64,000 bases of DNA from Xanthostigma xanthostigma (GCA_963575645.1 OY754467.1:52051108-52115107), one strand, 5' to 3'; positions 10,843 through 23,375 are shown, numbered from the stretch's first letter. Numbers and translations: made by a program. Notes: generated by a model from the sequence alone, not told the origin.

Positions 10843-11752
10843 GTAAATTTTTAAGTTAGAGTTTGTTTACCTTTATAGTTTATGTCAAAAAATTATGGCG
10901 ACATACATAAGTTATTAATTTGACAAGTCAGAACAGATATTTGTTGAAAACTTCAATTTACGATTTAACGGGGATAGTTTTAATGCTTAACTTTCCTGAA
11001 AAAATTGTATATTTTTCAGCAGCCAATACAGAAATAGCGAAAGCAAACTTTTGACGTTTTATTGAAATGCTTTCTTTAGAATTTAGTAATTTTTTATCTT
11101 ATCCATAAGCCTTAATCTAAGACCGTAAGATCAAGATTTGCCAATTTTGAGATATCAGCATTGTCATGTTTGTACTCACACATAAATATGTTTCAAATAA
11201 AATTTAAATACATTACATAAGTAGTAGATACCTACATTGAAAAAAAAATAAACACCCATTCCGGATTGAAATTCGAATATGAAAAGTATCTTAGTTGTAA
11301 TGGCCTTCAGAAGTTAAGATATTATGTTGTCAGTTTCGTAAAAATCGATCCCGATGTTTGTGCATAACGCCCACCTTAAGTTGCAATATTTCCATTTATA
11401 TAAATTCTAGCCATTTATTCCTAGGTTTGATAAAAACGTTATCTTGACCTTATTGTAGTTAAGTACCCTATATTTTAAGGATAGTGTAGTAGGCAGAAAG
11501 TTTCATCAAAGTTAGTCTGGCGTTTTTCGAGTAAAGCTGATACAAAACAAAACAGGCAGACAAAAGTTTTGGAAACGTTTTTTGGCTCAGGTGTCAAGTA
11601 TACAAAATACTTAAAAACTCAGAAACGAAATGATAGAGCTGTTATTTTATAGGTTACAAGTTCTGTTTTTAATTCCAGATTTAACTCCAGAACAGCAAAA
11701 GATGCTTATAGATATCAGAAGAAGAAAAACTGAACTACTTCTTGAAATCCAA
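10773..11752 (+). CDS. step: Cytohesin (ARF guanine-nucleotide exchange factor), N-terminus only, partial
   Basis: Two coding exons (10773-10842 and 11679-11752) join in phase to 48 codons. The second, DLTPEQQKMLIDIRRRKTEL then LLEIQ, matches the cytohesin N-terminal coiled-coil start (human form LTAEERQELENIRRRKQELL). Cytohesins load GTP onto ARF GTPases at the plasma membrane through a Sec7 domain and bind phosphoinositides through a PH domain; the coiled coil dimerises or binds partners. Neither domain is visible in this window. Exon 2 ends in phase 0 at CAA|GTAAGT, so a QLKDE-type exon should follow. The rest probably lies beyond 64000, giving an intron over 50 kb, but small exons could have been missed. 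The symbol follows the fly orthologue steppke. Confidence 0.85.
10843..11678 (+). other. Cytohesin intron 1
   Basis: AT-rich intron with no recognised element. Confidence 0.6.
11679..11752 (+). CDS. step: Cytohesin coding exon 2
   Basis: The acceptor TTTTTAATTCCAG precedes DLTPEQQKMLIDIRRRKTEL, ending LLEIQ. The donor is CAA|GTAAGT. The IRRRK.ELL.EIQ motif is diagnostic for cytohesins. Confidence 0.88.
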
Positions 11753-13988
11753 GTAAGTGCATTTTTTTCAATATATAACTGTCTAGTTTGGTACTATGTA
11801 TTTGGATGTGGAAAGATACTTCTTGATGGCCTTTACAAACTATTTTATACATAAACAACATTTTTAGAAATCAAATTTATTTTTTATCGCTATTTTTAAT
11901 GAAGTGTTTTGTCCCTTTAATCCAGAATTCACTGTAAAATAATCTAATACCAGAGATATTAAATTAATCGTGTGATAGATGACGTTTGTTTCAATAATTC
12001 GAAATTCTTACCGAACCAAAATTTAGTATAATTATTTCGGGAATTACGTTTTTTGACAATCAGGTTTAACTAGAGGTGCCAGCCTGCAAGCATAATAAGT
12101 TTGACTTTTTTACATTTGGTTTAATTTTTAACTGAATGTGGAATTTATTTTTTCCACTAATTGTGCAGTTTAAAAATTGTTTTTCATGTCAGAACTTTCC
12201 AGCCAGTAAAACTAAATTCGAAATAGAGCCGATGTATCATACTTTTCTTACAAAACATTTACTAATTTTATAATCAAATCAGGACGAGTTTATTTATCAG
12301 TTGACATTCTAGAAAACGCTGACTCAAATAATATTTATAAAACATGTGAGGTAATCGCATCGCATGAAATTCCTCATCACGTAAAGTATTTAGCGATAAA
12401 AAAATATTAAACGCCTATAGAGTAGGCAACACTTCGTGCTTACGTGTAAATCTTATTATAGACTACGTTTCAGGCGTTTCCACATGTCAACCTGTATTTA
12501 TAAATATTAAACATTAAAAAACCTGTAGGTATTTTAATGATCCCATATAATTGATTATGAATTCCGAACAGGGACACAAAAAAGGAAACTATGATGTTGT
12601 TATATTGTATATGTTAAAGCTGTGTAACTTTTGTACATCAATAGGTCACTGACTTTAAATTTAGAATTATTTTGCGTTCATTAAAAATTATTCACCGCGG
12701 ATTATGAATTACAGTACGTATGTTTGTTGTTTTGATCCGGTTCCCGGATTCTCAAAGCGGTGTCGGCAATGCAGAACTCTTCGGAAACAACTGCGTGCTT
12801 GTTGATCGAACTGTTTGAACTCCAGAGAAGTCTAGGAGTTCAGAACTGAAGACTTCGACAATTTGATCAACAAACGCCCAGTTGCCGACATATACTTTGG
12901 GAGTTCAAAACCAGTTTAGAACTTTACCAACAAACACGCTCAGTATTTGCTATGTGCAGCTGCTTGGAAGCGAGACACTGAACGACCGTGCGCGCTCAGC
13001 GGCGAAAGCTGGCATTTTTACGGCACATGTACTGATATAAAATCAAAGATAAAAAATGACAATTCGTAAATGCTGCATTATTAATAATTGTAATAATACA
13101 TATAAAAATAGTAATGTTAGTTAATATTATTCTATTTGATCACGATCACAGTTTTTTATAAACTGTAACTTTTCTTTTTTCACAGTTGGTTTGAAACTGT
13201 GATGTTGCACATTAATTTTAATTCACTTTTTACTAGATGTCCCATTTGACACAATGTATAGAAGTGGCGCTGTGTTCGCCGGTCAATTGCGCTAGATGTC
13301 GCGACTTTATGTTGCACTAACGAATACTGAATGAAGCAGTTTTCACGAAACACCAAAACACGATCACCTTTTTCTTAATATACACATTTCATTAAACATA
13401 TTAGCATCGTTGGATGATGATTAAAACATTTTAAGCTTTTTCTGACGATGCAATCGAGAAAAAAAACTTCACGCGTTTCGTGAAAAAAAAACGGGTTGCA
13501 CTCCGGGAGTGCCGGCGGAAGTGAAAACTTGAATATTAACGTCTTAATTTTTTGCATTTAGAAGCATTGTTTATTTATTGACAACACTTGTAAATAAAAT
13601 GGTTTGTATCATAGATTGCATTTTTATGTACGATATTTCAACGCTAGATGTCTAACGTTATATAAAAAGTATCTGGCAATTAATTTTGCTGTGTATTTTT
13701 TTTTTTTTTTGACACCTGCGATGATAAATGGCGATTAACAGCGTGACGTAATACGTACCTAAGTCAACCGCAATGCTGCAAAGTGATTGCTCCGTTTGAC
13801 GTCACGTAATTATGACTTTAGGGCTTTTAATATAATCTATTAAATTAATAAGCGAGTTTTTAGTAAACACGCCACTCGTGCAGTAAAGCCGTTCGTATTA
13901 GTTATTTGTATTAGGCAGTGCATTTACGCAAAATCAAATATTTGTGAGTGCCGGCTTTTAAACAGGCTGTGTACTTTGTGACGTCACA
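11753..13988. other. Intron or intergenic DNA, no gene seen
   Basis: Start of the presumed long cytohesin intron. A somewhat GC-richer patch (12715-13020) with repeated 'cagaac' and 'gttgatc' motifs has no open frame. A CRE-like TGACGTCA-type motif ('gacgtcacgtaa') is at 13799. No coding sequence is supported. Confidence 0.55.
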
Positions 13989-14092
13989 GTGTACATAAAA
14001 TTTATAATAAAATGTACAATGTTTTCAGTAGGTTTGAGGTTATATCGAAACAAAAGCGGATCTAGGCTAAATCCCGAGGCTGGGTTCTATAG

Positions 14093-14173
14093 CGGTAGAG
14101 TTGCTAGCATAGGCGTAGCAACTATTTTATCCTGGGGGGGGGGGGGGGGGGGGGCAAATTCTCAACTCTACCG
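14093..14173. repeat. Inverted repeat with a 21-G run
   Basis: CGGTAGAGTTG and CAACTCTACCG are perfect inverted ends around 'ctagcataggcgtagcaact' and an unbroken G21 (14134-14154). It could be a MITE; the run may vary or be misassembled. Confidence 0.65.
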
Positions 14174-14739
14174 ACTTTATGCATGTTCATAGAAGCGAAA
14201 TCGATCGACACGACTTTCTGCAGAAGAAATTTCACGACAAAGAAAATATGTAGATTATTGTAGATTTATCTTGTTATTTATATATGTGAACAATTAATAT
14301 TCTAGGATGCTTACTACGTCAATGAATACTAGGCTTTACCCGCGCAACAATCGACAGAAATCTTTATTTTAATCCTATCATGGTTGAATAAAATAATAAT
14401 AATCAAAATCACTGTTTCGAAAACACATTGTATTTTTTTTCGTAAGTTATGATTTGCTTGTATATAAAAATTTATTACGTTCTTGTCAGATTTGCGTTCG
14501 TTATTCGTGTATATTGTGATGCTCATTTGTTTGCCATTCAAATATTGCATTAGCATTATTAAAACACGCTCTATACTAATGATTGCGATTAAAACGGTCT
14601 GATATCAAATATCTAATTAAAAGCAGTTTTATTAATTACTTCGTCTGGTTGTTTTCAAATACTTATACATTGTTTATACGTTATTAATTAATTATGTATT
14701 TTCCGTAATTCAAGAGGAAATTTTTAATTTTGTTATGAT

Positions 14740-15293
14740 TTTTTTGAAGTAAAACTTCTTTACGCACGCTTGACTTGGGGAGTAAGCTGGTGAATGCGTG
14801 ACGAGAGATTTACGGAAGGATAATCGGGCGAGGCGAACGGAAGTTGAGAGGGAGATATAAGTTAGTGAAGATAGAAATAGAATGGCAAATACTTCACTGG
14901 CTAGTGGCGCCATCAGGTGGCCGAAAATATATGCAGTACTAACAATAGAATGACACATACTTTTCTTGCCAGTGGCGCTATCGGGTGACAGAAAAAAGTT
15001 TTGTAAACCTACTTCCAACGAGAGCTAAGTAATTGCAATGTATTACTTTTGTTTTCATTATCTTTATATTTATATTTCTTTCTTCTTACATTAGACTGTT
15101 CATTTCGTTATTGAACAATTTTATGAATTAATATTTTGTTCAATACATTAAATATTCTACGTTTAAAGTCAATAAAATTGTTAATTCATTTTAAAGTTCA
15201 TGTTTTGTGAATTTTCGGGTGAATAATAACGAATTATGGCTGCAGGAAGAAGTTTTACTTTAGTCGTGTGGTCTAAAGCACATAACGAGACTA
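14740..15293 (+). mobile_element. Full copy of the AAGTAAAACTTCTT MITE
   Basis: The left end is 'tttttgaagtaaaacttctt' followed by 'gcacgcttgacttggggagt'. The right end is 'gaagaagttttactttagtc' then 'gtgtggtctaaagca'. No coding capacity. Confidence 0.7.
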
Positions 15294-16250
15294 GTACAAA
15301 TATCCATTCTTCAGACAGAGACGCTAATAATCTTAGCTATTGAGCGTTGATAATCTTCGTACGTGAACATTTACTCCTAGGATTAAACTCAACCAACTAA
15401 ACAGGCGGGCATGAGTAAGTTTGCACAAATAGCTTAAAGTTAATACGGTCTGGTGTTGTTTTCGTGTTGATACCGAATGCATCACAAGCAGCAGATTGTG
15501 TATAGTACAAAAAACATGCCAAACATATGCTCCTAACTTCCATTATTATGCATTGCATATATTTACGTATATAGAGAACATTGCCTTGTATAACTATATG
15601 TCAAAAAGGTCAAAATTTGTTTGTGTAGTCGATTCTACGAGTCTCAACCATCGGCAAGGATAATAGGGTCTCAAGAAACTTAAAACTTACACTCAAGCTT
15701 TTTGGTTATGTAAGTCATGTCGCGAAAATAAATTGATTGAAATTAGTTTAGTTTTTGCAGCTGATAATGGAAGGATAATAACATCATCCAAGTGTATACA
15801 GGTTTTCACGGCCAATGTTGTTCCAAATCTTTTTTTGTTACGTCATTCACCCTCATGTGACTAAATACACTCGCTTTTTTGTGAATCATGTATGTAAAGT
15901 GTTTTATGATCGCATAGAGTCCTTAATTTTCAACCTCGGCTTTTGTTTGAAGAACTTAAGTGAAACTCAGATAGCTGTCTAGGAATAGCAAAATCGTTCT
16001 TGGTGCCCGTGCGACGACTGTTGCTCTTCCGGAAGTTGGATAGTAATGGGTTAACTGGAATACAAAGATGGGTAGGGCGGTGTCCTTGTTAACAGACATA
16101 CTATTGTAGTTGCTACAGATTTAGATCAAGCGAAGGTCACGTGATTTTTGTATGACAATGTGATGTAGTTACATGAAATCATCATATTATCATTGATTAA
16201 GGTATTATAAGAAGATCGGTTACCCAGTGAACCAAAATGAGACCACTTAT
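15294..16250. other. No gene seen
   Basis: AT-rich DNA without a frame, repeat pair or motif that I could support. Confidence 0.5.
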
Positions 16251-16289
16251 GATGCTCGCCGATAGGTGGCCACCTATTGACGAGCATGA
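16251..16289. repeat. Hairpin
   Basis: 'gatgctcgccgataggtgg' pairs with 'ccacctattgacgagcat' with two mismatches and no loop. The flank 'tgaaccaaaatgagacc' recurs inverted near 5908. Confidence 0.7.
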
Positions 16290-16336
16290 TAAGCTAATTT
16301 TTTTTAATCTGCGAGTGCAGAATATGTAGAGTTTCC

Positions 16337-16466
16337 GTAGTGAATTGTGCTGGCAACGGTTCGGCCGTCTGGTGACTAGCATCATAACTACATTTGTTTT
16401 CAGTAGTGAATTGTGCTGGCAATTTGGCCCTCTAGTGACTAGCATCATAATTACATTTGTCCTTCA
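16337..16466 (+). repeat. Two-copy direct repeat, unit about 65 bp
   Basis: 'tagtgaattgtgctggcaa' starts at 16338 and 16403, and 'tgactagcatcataa.taca' ends each unit. Confidence 0.75.
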
Positions 16467-16493
16467 AAGATCCTCTTACGTTAGCCAATGATA

Positions 16494-16550
16494 TTATGGC
16501 AGGAAGAAGTTTTACTTCAGTCGTGTGGTCTAAACTCTAAAGCACACTCG
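16494..16550 (+). mobile_element. Right-end fragment of the AAGTAAAACTTCTT MITE
   Basis: It carries 'aggaagaagttttacttcag' and 'tcgtgtggtctaaa', matching 15243-15285. It is followed 350 bp later by a left-end copy. Confidence 0.6.
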
Positions 16551-16904
16551 TTTTTTTTTGTTTCGATAAATAGTACTTGGATAAATGATTTACGTGTAAC
16601 AATGCAATTTCTCTGCATTGTTCCACTATTTATTATTTTTATTGTTAGTAGAGTAGTGCTCAGAGGTGACTTTTCACAATGCACCGCGTCCATGACACAA
16701 TATGCAGTAGACTATAAATATGTGGTGGTATGTTGTAGTGCAGCGCCTATAATAATAGCTATGTGGGATTGTTGGATGATGTCTTTTGGCATTGTTGCTG
16801 TTTGATTAGTGTCGAGTGATCGCTTATTGTTACACATAATGTTGTTTTCATCAGTGTTGCCACATTGCGAACACAGAAATCCCTAGATCCTTGAATTTTT
16901 TTTC

Positions 16905-17184
16905 TTTTTTTGAAGTAAAACTTCTTTACGCACGCTTGGCTTGGGGAGTAAGCTGGTGAATGCGTATGACGAGAGATTTACTGAAAGTGTGATCGGGCGA
17001 GGCGAACGAAAGTTGACAGGGAGATATAAATTAGTGAAGATAGAAATACTTCACTGGCTAGTGGCGCCATCAGGTGGCCGAAAATATAAGCAGTACTAAC
17101 AATAGAATGACACATACTTTAATTGCCAGTGGCGCTATCGGGTGACAGAAAAAAGTTTTGTAAACCTACTTAACTTGCAGAGCT
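16905..17184 (+). mobile_element. Left-end copy of the AAGTAAAACTTCTT MITE
   Basis: It matches 14740-15025 from 'ttgaagtaaaacttctttac' to 'gacagaaaaaagttttgtaa', then stops. The 3' half is missing. Confidence 0.65.
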
Positions 17185-17359
17185 AAATAATATTTCATAA
17201 AGATCAAGATAAAGATAAAAATACTGTAATGGTTATAAATGCTCAATGAACTTAGAATTTGGCAACAATGTTTAACATGTTAATACTCCATTAATTAAGG
17301 TATTACAACGTAAACTTGACTTTTTAAATTAGTGTATTCTGATACGATTTTCGAACGTA

Positions 17360-17660
17360 TTGTTTGTTCAGATCCGAATTGAGGTTAGCTCTGATTCTCA
17401 AACCACTGCTAATGACCAATTATATACAATTAGCGCAAATGCGATGGCTCACACTTTTTAACTACTTGCGGCCCGGTCCGGCTTCGCCCGAATTTATAGA
17501 TTGTCACCGTTTTTTCGTCGCCTTACGTTGCAAAATTGGTATACACGAAAAGCGTTTTTATTTTAACGCGATAATATATAGCCTATGTCCATCCTGAAGG
17601 TTCATTCTTAAATATTGGTGAAACAAATTTTGAAATCGGATGAGTAGTTTCGGAGATTAA
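17360..17660 (+). mobile_element. LINE or Helitron tail fragment
   Basis: The phrases 'tatagcctatgtc', 'aaatcggatgagtagtttcgg' (in pieces) and 'agattaactcctat' match a dispersed insect tail type. A related copy is at 30800-30910 ('tatagcctgtgtcactctgg'). There is no coding potential. Confidence 0.4.
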
Positions 17661-17734
17661 CTCCTATATCCAAACTTGCAAACTTATTTAATAAAATTAT
17701 CGACCAATTTTTCAGACAAATATATTAATACATT

Positions 17735-17768
17735 AACGTTTCGATCCGGATTTGGATCTTCTTCAGAA
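17735..17768 (-). ncRNA. Hammerhead-like core, possible Penelope-like element remnant
   Basis: On the minus strand: CTGAAGA, A, GATCC-loop-GGATC, GAAACGTTAATG. The stem II helix is perfect and GAAACGTTAATG continues into an AT-rich flank. No reverse transcriptase is nearby. Catalytic ability is not shown. Confidence 0.35.
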
Positions 17769-18235
17769 CTGATCTAAAAATATAAATTAATATTTAGGTT
17801 CTATTTATTTTTAATGAAATTCGTGAAAGATTTTTTAATATTGAAAAAATAATATTAGTATAGAAAATAGTCGACATATTTGAAAGTAAGGAATATTTGC
17901 AACGCGTGTGACACCAGCCTTATTTTATGAACGAGGGAAATTCATGTTTTGATATTGGTAGCAGGATGTTGTTATCTTTCAACTTATCGTAGAAAACTTT
18001 TTGGTTTGCTGTGTTTGTTGGTTTGTTTTTATGTATTAATTATTTTATTTATCAACACATTTTCAAACGTCACAGCTGTTTGCGTTTACAATTTTTTTTA
18101 TTTTTGAAGGTCATCAATTGGCGGAGTTACGTCGGCCTAGTGCCAATTCATAGCAATTTATTGACCCTAAGAAAATAAAACAGATTTATCGAAAAAATCA
18201 CTACTGATTTTTAAAATATTTTTTCTTCATACGTC

Positions 18236-18660
18236 AATCGAAAATACATACTTTCGGCTTCAATTGTAAGGCAGAAACATTTACGCATTGGTGGGATTAC
18301 ACGCACTAATGCGGGAAGTACGTATACGTTCGGGAGGCAGCAGAAAAAATAACCTATCAACTGTTGTTTAGATGTCGTTTCCATAGCAACCCTATTACAT
18401 TTCAGCTAATGGTCGTGAACAACTGTCATTTGTCTTTTTTCCTATAACCTCAAAGCTGCTTGCTTGGAATTTATCTGTATTTTTATGTAATTAATTAATT
18501 AATGTCTTAATAAGTGTACTTACGACCGAGGTATGAAGAAAAATAGTATACACCACACTGGCCGAAAGCTGCACTGCTTCGCCTTGGGAATCATGGCGCG
18601 CAGTGCAAGGATATCAAACGTTCGGCCCTTGTGGTGTAATATACCTACTGTTTTGATAAG
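18236..18660 (+). repeat. Dispersed element, copy 1
   Basis: It carries 'aatgcgggaagtacgtatac', 'atgtcgtttccatagcaacc', 'ttaattaattaatg' and an inner inverted segment 'caccacactggccgaaagc' with 'gttcggcccttgtggtg'. The same phrases occur inverted at 59625-60260. Confidence 0.65.
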
Positions 18661-19707
18661 TCAGTGTGCTGTAAATTTCGAGACCTAACCGCTTTTTAAA
18701 TCATTCAATGGGCGTTTCGTTAATAATGATATTTTTTTTGGTTCCAATAGAGGTAGATTATACACATCGTTATGGTGATAAATCCACAGCGGCATTTTTG
18801 AGAGAAAAGCAAATTTTGTAGATTATAGACGCTCAACAAGTGAAGTCGTTAGCGTCGGCTGAATTTTTCACTCGTTGTTGTGACAATTATTATTATTTTA
18901 TTTAACATATTTATTAACGTAAGTTTGTAACATGAATATCATTTAATTCAACATATTTATTAATTCAAGTTTTTTTAACATAATCACTACTTCCTATAGT
19001 TCATACGCTCCGCTGCCATCTTGCCTCTGTTTCTCCACATGACCATCAGGGTACACCAGTGGCGGCGTGGCTTTTTAGACGTGGTGTTACACTGTTAAAT
19101 TTCGTGTTTAGCATAGCTAAGCAAGTTTTGTGTTTGATAAGAATATAAAATATTTTTTTACGTGGGACATCGACCTAAAAAATCTTGGCCTTGTCCATGC
19201 GTTTTATAGATATGCGATTTGTTTTCGATAAAACTATAAAAAATGTAGTATTTATTAGTTTCTGTGGCATTCGCTGTAATCAGTACTGTTTCTCGTTCGT
19301 CCTTCAACTAAAAGCTGATACTGTAAACGTTTTGTTATGATTGCTATTTTCGATATAATTATTTATGATTATAGGTATCGTTTTGTCGTTTCAAGTTGTT
19401 TACAGTTTTTAGTATGTTATTAAAAATAACTAGTGGAGCCAGTGCAAAAATTATTGCAATAACGATTCAGAATGATCGCGATGATGACCTCAAAATCTGT
19501 ACTATTTCCAAAAATCTGACATTATCGGTTTACCGGAAGTTAACATCAACTTCGTTAATTTAAACGAGACACTCTGTATATAATTATATTTTAAGATTCT
19601 TCATAAATAAGTCAATTGTTTTTGTGTTATTAACGTTTTTATAAAAAAACGTTCAGTTTTGACATTTTTGTCAAAATTAATATTTTCATTATATGTGTTT
19701 CAGACCT

Positions 19708-19852
19708 ATTAATTTTATAATATTATTTTTCAGAGGATAAATAGATCAATAAACATATATGCTGTTAAGCTATATTTTTAAAAATATAGCTTAACAGCAT
19801 ATATCCTTTATTGATCTATTTATCCTCTGGAAAATAATATTATAAAATTAAT
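19708..19852. repeat. Near-perfect palindrome, 145 bp
   Basis: Arms of about 70 bp meet at 'ctatatttttaaaaatatag'. They contain 'aggataaatagatcaataaa' and 'tttattgatctatttatcct'. There is almost no loop. Confidence 0.9.
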
Positions 19853-20282
19853 ATTTTGCTAATGTTAAATTCGGGATGCATTCCTAATATCTATGCTTAC
19901 TAATAAAGAAGGTTCACTGAAAATTTTCTTTAAAAAATTCACGAGAAAATTCGTTGTAATGAAATTCCATTTTTGAGATATGAAAAAAAGGTGTATGCAT
20001 AATCCTGATGTGAAATTCGGTGGTTAAACAATAATTGTTTACCAAATAAACACATGACAGAAAGGGGCGTGTCAATCTAGCTTCCCCTCAACGCATTCTC
20101 CACACCCGCCAGCCAATTGGTTCCTTTCGATGTCATTGAAATGATTTGCGATAAACATTTAGAAAAAAAACCGGTTCTCGCAGGTGTTTACTGTAATTTG
20201 CATATTGAAAATACGAACACGTACCTACAGCTGAGTATTTGAAACATTTGCGTAAAGGTGCGTTTACATTGAAAGCAAGAAG

Positions 20283-20410
20283 CAGTTCAGCCAATCGAGG
20301 TATAACGACGTCATCGCTGTTAAACATGAACCAATGAACGACTTGCGATCTATAGTTCATTTGTGTTACGTCACGTTTGATGCGAATTTTAAGTGCGCTA
20401 TTTTTATTAT
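20283..20410 (+). repeat. Dispersed repeat with ACGACGTCAT, copy 1
   Basis: It carries 'tataacgacgtcatcgctg', 'atgaaccaatgaacgac' and 'gttacgtcacgtttgatgcg'. Related copies are at 23755-23888 (inverted) and 41603-41665. Confidence 0.55.
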
Positions 20411-20905
20411 GTACACTTTTACCAGTTTTGCGTGAATCCATGACTGCGGTCAACACTTGATTCGATATTTCGACCTACGCACATAGTTTTGTTTGGCTTG
20501 TCTGTATCTCAGATAAGCCACAAGTACAATTAAATGTTTAGAATAGTATGTCCATTGAAATTACCACCGGGACAAAAGGGGTTAAGTCGATACAAAACAA
20601 GTTACGATCAAATTTTATTTTTTGATTTGTAAATAAAGTGTCTAACAACTATTAATAAGGGATGAATAAATATAGAATACAAAAGAATGAATCCATTCCG
20701 AGAAGTTTTATTACTTGTAAAATTTCGTCGAAAGTATCTGACGACCAGATTGTAATAAATAAATCTAGGAAGTAATAAATCGTACAATCAAAACATTTAT
20801 TTGCTAGATCACAGTTCTTTGAGTTTTATAATTTGATGTGGCGAATATATATAGTTAAATTAATTGGCTTCTCATACAATATGGTCGACCGTTCACAGTC
20901 CATAC

Positions 20906-21455
20906 TAGTGATGTGTCGCTCCTGAGCGAGTCGCTCTTTTTTTTTGTGAGTGACTCACTCCGAGCGCCATTTCTGTGTGCTGAGCTATTCTGTACTGTCG
21001 CATTCGCACATTTGCAGAGCGCACACAGCACATGCCACAGAGGCACTAGTGAATTTTGCACGTACGGAGTTATCTTTGCTGAGTCGTTTAATGTTGAATG
21101 ATGCACTGTTTACAGTGACTTAAACCATTCACATTGACGTCGTTGACAAAGATATAATATTGTAACAATAAACATTATTATTGTTAAGCTTTTATTAAAC
21201 TTTATAGTTTATCCGAAATGCGAATAATATAAGATCAGAATCATATGAAAATGAGCTCAGAGCTGAGTGTGTGTATTGTGCTGTGCAATGCTACATGACT
21301 CCATGATGACAGTTCACGCCTCTGCAGTCTGCACTCTTGTCTAGTGCGTACTATCTAGTGTCGCTCCTTTGAACGACTCCCTCTGAGCGGCTCTTTTTAG
21401 TGAGCGGAGCGCACGGAGCCAGCTTCCAATAAAGAGTCATTTGGACACATCACTA
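20906..21455. mobile_element. hAT-like MITE, GAGCGACTC family, copy 1
   Basis: The ends TAGTGATGTGTC and GACACATCACTA are inverted. They are flanked by GTCCATAC (20898-20905) and GTACATAC (21456-21463), an 8-bp duplication with one mismatch. The inside is rich in GAGCGAGTCGCTC-type motifs. Confidence 0.8.
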
Positions 21456-21830
21456 GTACATACGTCTGACGTCGAGATCAGTGCAACCTTGATTCTTTTG
21501 TTCGCTTCATTGTTGACGATTCTCTGATCCAATTACAATAGGGGGATGATTCACGAGTAACAAATTAGGAAGGAAACCGGCCAATTGAACACAATCACGT
21601 TAAAGTCCGATAACCATTTTGTCGTTTAATTGGTACTTGATTTCAATCGAACATTTAATGCGCGGTGAATTCCTTTCTGCAAATTGAATTTATTGTGTAT
21701 GGCAAGATTGACGTCGTACTACATGAAATGAGGGTACTTACTAAGTCTTGTCGATGAAATACAAATGTCATTGTTGTCTAAATCAGCGCTTCATAAACTG
21801 TGTCGCCTACATCAAGATTAATTTTTTTTT

Positions 21831-21935
21831 TATTTAAAGGACCCCGCACAAACCTTATGGGATTTGGTTCTCGGTTAAATTGATCGAAAATGGTTTTATT
21901 TTATAGTTTAAAGGTCACCAAGTCCACGGGCGCAT
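21831..21935. repeat. Repeat pair, copy 1
   Basis: 'aaaggaccccgcacaaacct' through 'atagtttaaaggtcac' is the reverse complement of 40670-40762. Confidence 0.65.
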
Positions 21936-22396
21936 AGCCGAAAAATCAATAGATTTTTAGCTACAGATAGGTATGTTTAGCGAGATTTTAGATATAGGAA
22001 TATCTATTGAATTGCACAATCTTAAAAAATCCTAAGCTCTGGAAATATGTTTTCGACTAGAATCAATATTTACCGGACGGCGTTTATACGATTCGACCCC
22101 CGCGGATATGACCCAAGTTTACGAAACCTTGGTCTTAATTATTCCAGACACGCAAAAAACTTCATTGAAATTGATAAAGGCCTAAATTTTCAGTTTGATT
22201 TTAAAATAAACTTTTTGTGCGTTGTTATTGTTTGGTTTTAAACAGTAAAAACTAAACTCGAAATCTAGATTTCTAAGCAGATTAAATTGTACACTGCTTT
22301 TTAGTGTAAAGTTAAATACCCTATAAAAATAACAATGTGAATGGCCAACATAATATCTGGGACTGAGAAACAAAACCATGTATATAGACTTGCGCA

Positions 22397-22568
22397 TTTT
22401 TTTGAAGTAAAACTTCTTTAGGCACGCTTGACTTGGGGAGTAAGCTGGTGAATGCGTGACGAGAGATTTACGGAAAGTGTGATCGGGCGAGGCGAACGGA
22501 AGTTGAGAGGGAGATATAAGTTAGTGAAGATAGAAAGAGGATGACAGATAATTCACTGGCTAGTGCTA
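22397..22568 (+). mobile_element. 5' fragment of the AAGTAAAACTTCTT MITE
   Basis: It matches the left 170 bp of the 14740 copy, ending at 'attcactggctagtg'. Confidence 0.6.
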
Positions 22569-23009
22569 TTAGTTTTTTTTTATTATCAAAATTTTAACAG
22601 CGTTTTTGATAATGGAGCTAAGAAATCTATTTGTGAAGATACAGAAAAAAATAGGAAAAGTTCGACGTAAGTGGTTTTGATTTTCAACCATAGATACAGT
22701 TTGTTATCTCCGTATAATAAATACTATAGGAACAAAATACTATACTCTTAATCCCACGGGATATGCAAAACAGGTGCGGTGACCTCTCCCGAAAGAGTAT
22801 ATAGCGTTCAAAACAAACAACTAACATAATTACTTATATATACCGAATTCTTTCAGTTTAATTAAAAAATAAGATCAATACTTGTTTCCGTCATTCCTCT
22901 GTTACAAATGTCCAGCTCCCAGTTTTTCGATTTATTATAAACAAATAATTAACTGAAAATATAAATTGGTACTGAACCCAAATAATCCTGACTATTGAAG
23001 GCCTTTAAA

Positions 23010-23034
23010 AATAATAATAATAATAATAATAATT
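23010..23034 (+). repeat. (TAA)n microsatellite
   Basis: About eight TAA units in an AT-rich stretch. The rest of 22570-23170 holds nothing I recognise. Confidence 0.8.
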
Positions 23035-23169
23035 AATGCGTTTGACGTCCGTTTCTCGACTTTATGTCATAACAAACGCCATTCGCACCATTACTATTTT
23101 CCATCTATTACACTTTTCTACATTTTTAAACTTCTAATGATGGAATTTTAAGACATTCGGATAAGGTAG

Positions 23170-23375
23170 GCAAATTTTGAGCATAGGAGTTTGACGGGTA
23201 ATTGGCCACGGCCTTGAATAAGGGACCATCTCGATATTTATCTGGAATTATTGAGGGAAACCATGGAAAACCTCAAGATGGTCGATACAGGAATTACCGT
23301 TTCTCGGCGAGAGACAGCAGGAAAAAGTCCCAGCCACATCTGACCCCGCCGGGATTCGAAACCGCCTTTTAAAAG
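23170..23375 (-). mobile_element. tRNA-derived SINE fragment
   Basis: Read on the minus strand it starts with a B-box-like GGTTTCGAATCCC, then CCGGCGGGGTCAGA, TTTTCCTGCTGTC, GAGGTTTTCCATGG and AAGGCCGTGGCC. I recognise this phrase order from a widespread insect SINE. The A-box part is missing. Confidence 0.5.

Noticed and set aside
20133-20456. 107-codon minus-strand frame
   Set aside because: It has no ATG at the start and overlaps the dispersed ACGACGTCAT repeat, so it is a chance frame.
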